Below, piece after piece: positions 63,230-64,000 of a DNA stretch of 64,000 nt. The notes under the pieces were generated by a model that did no database searches, was not told the origin of the DNA, and was given only the letters and a program-made list of their open reading frames with translations. Position 1 is the stretch's first letter; every line of letters begins with the position of its first letter. Origin of the DNA: Pampus argenteus (taxonomy: Eukaryota; Chordata; Actinopteri; Scombriformes; Stromateidae); the NCBI GenBank assembly GCA_036937835.1, contig CM072869.1:5719501-5783500 (forward strand). The letters run 5' to 3'. The position numbers were made by a program, and so were the translations under genes.

Positions 63230-63393
63230 ATGCCCTGACCCCAGCATCCAGCCCATCGTCAGTTGTTTACGGGGTGGCAGCGGGCCAGGAGGACTTCACA
63301 TCTTCCACCTCATCGCTCAATCTGGAGTGTCGAGTGTGTGCTGACCGTGCCTCGGGCTACCACTACGGAGTCCACGCCTGCGAGGGCTGCAAG
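63230..63393 (+). CDS. ppara: PPAR-alpha, coding exon 2 (hinge to first zinc finger)
   Basis: This encodes residues 70-124 of PPAR-alpha. It opens with Asp-Ala-Leu-Thr-Pro and the ASSPSS motif characteristic of PPAR-alpha. It then enters the DNA-binding domain: Cys103-x2-Cys106 and Cys120-x2-Cys123 ligate the first zinc. ASGYHYGVHA precedes the P-box start CEGCK, which reads the AGGTCA half-site. The acceptor is ttatgtag at 63229, with only a modest pyrimidine tract; the donor is gcaag/gtgagaa at 63394. The exon ends in phase 0 after GCK, the same intron position as in mammalian PPARs. The second finger, hinge and ligand-binding domain are not in the window, so the gene is truncated by the right edge. 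Reading frame and key residues are intact. Confidence 0.96.
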
Positions 63394-64000
63394 GTGAGAA
63401 TGAAGACTGCACACATGAATTATACAGTCAAGCAAGTGGTTCTCCCCATTGAGTTTCTCATTACACTTTGGCAAAGGCTCGATAGAACGTGTGGGTCTTG
63501 TTTATGGACGTACAGTTGTGACGACCGGACCTGTCACATATGCATATTCTGTTTATTTTATCTTCACACACTCACTTACTGGAATCACACACTAATAAAT
63601 ACTTATTAACACATTTCAGGACAATAATTAATATTTGGAAGTATAATACTGACAAACGTAGGCCAGAAGTCCAAAGGCAGTGTGTCTTGTGACTTATTAT
63701 AATTCTAAAAAAGCATCAGAAATAACAGCCGCGGCCTTCACACGTGATTACACAATAATCGTTCAGTTAAATTTTTACTAGTCATGTTGAAGAGCACCAA
63801 AGGACAAAGATTAGGTGTGTGTGTGTGTGTGTGTATGTGTTTGTGTGCCTTTGTGTTTGTCTTGTTTTTTGTTTTTTGTCTTAGTCTTAAAAATTCTTTA
63901 GTATTCTTATTCTGCACAAAATTGAAGTAAAAGTAGCAACCGAAGCGTGACACTTTTCTACATCTACGAGTTCAGCGACGAGTGTATCAGTCGAGACAAG
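63394..64000 (+). other. start of the ppara intron after the first zinc-finger exon
   Basis: A phase-0 intron beginning with gtgagaa. It continues past the window edge; the second zinc-finger exon is not reached. Confidence 0.9.
63814..63834. repeat. (GT)n microsatellite in ppara intron
   Basis: About ten GT units, 420 bp downstream of the zinc-finger exon. Confidence 0.9.

Noticed and set aside
1..64000. tRNA, rRNA, CRISPR arrays, viral or autonomous transposase genes
   Set aside because: No tRNA-like fold, regular direct-repeat array, or retroviral or transposase protein motif was recognised in any frame.

Overview
The window looks like teleost fish genomic DNA. It is AT-rich, full of dinucleotide microsatellites and teleost-style dispersed repeats, and almost entirely non-coding, with vertebrate split-gene signals. 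Nothing prokaryotic is present. Two anchors are certain from sequence. The first is a tandem pair of let-7 microRNA hairpins at about 43.92 kb (let-7a type) and 44.49 kb (let-7b type). The second is the first two coding exons of a PPAR-alpha gene (ppara), at 61.2 and 63.2 kb, both on the + strand. The same order (let-7a-3/let-7b host gene, then PPARA, same strand) is known at human 22q13.31, so this is a conserved block. The gene upstream of it in mammals, WNT7B, was not found here.

Layout. 1-26 kb: intergenic, with microsatellites, one palindromic MITE-like element (about 19.5-20.2 kb), an isolated 21-nt exon-like unit at 21.9 kb and a DR1 nuclear-receptor site at 23.9 kb. 26.8-29.2 kb: CT-rich, locally CpG-rich, promoter-like DNA. 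29.1-44.8 kb: a probable multi-exon + strand let-7 host transcript. I place exons at 29130-29212, 36193-36290 and 42968-43100, each with excellent splice sites, and a putative terminal exon from about 43840 that carries both hairpins and ends near a poly(A) signal at 44760. 45-49.3 kb: intergenic, with two CTCF-like motifs and copies of a dispersed repeat. 49.4-49.7 kb: a CRE/ETS promoter and first exon that I assign to ppara by inference. 49.7-61.2 kb: a long ppara 5' intron with (TA)n and (CA)n arrays. 61.2-64 kb: the ppara coding exons for the A/B domain and first zinc finger. The gene continues beyond the right edge.

Most novel point: joining the three well-supported upstream host exons leaves one frame open for 104 codons from an ATG at 29132. 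If the putative terminal exon is used, the stop is its first codon, upstream of let-7a. This could be a microprotein from the pri-let-7 transcript or chance; a competing 30-codon ORF with a better start context overlaps it. Other items of interest are a poly(A)-like signal between let-7a and let-7b, and an out-of-frame upstream ORF overlapping the ppara start codon. Exon models outside ppara are inferred from splice-site inspection alone, without transcript or conservation data.
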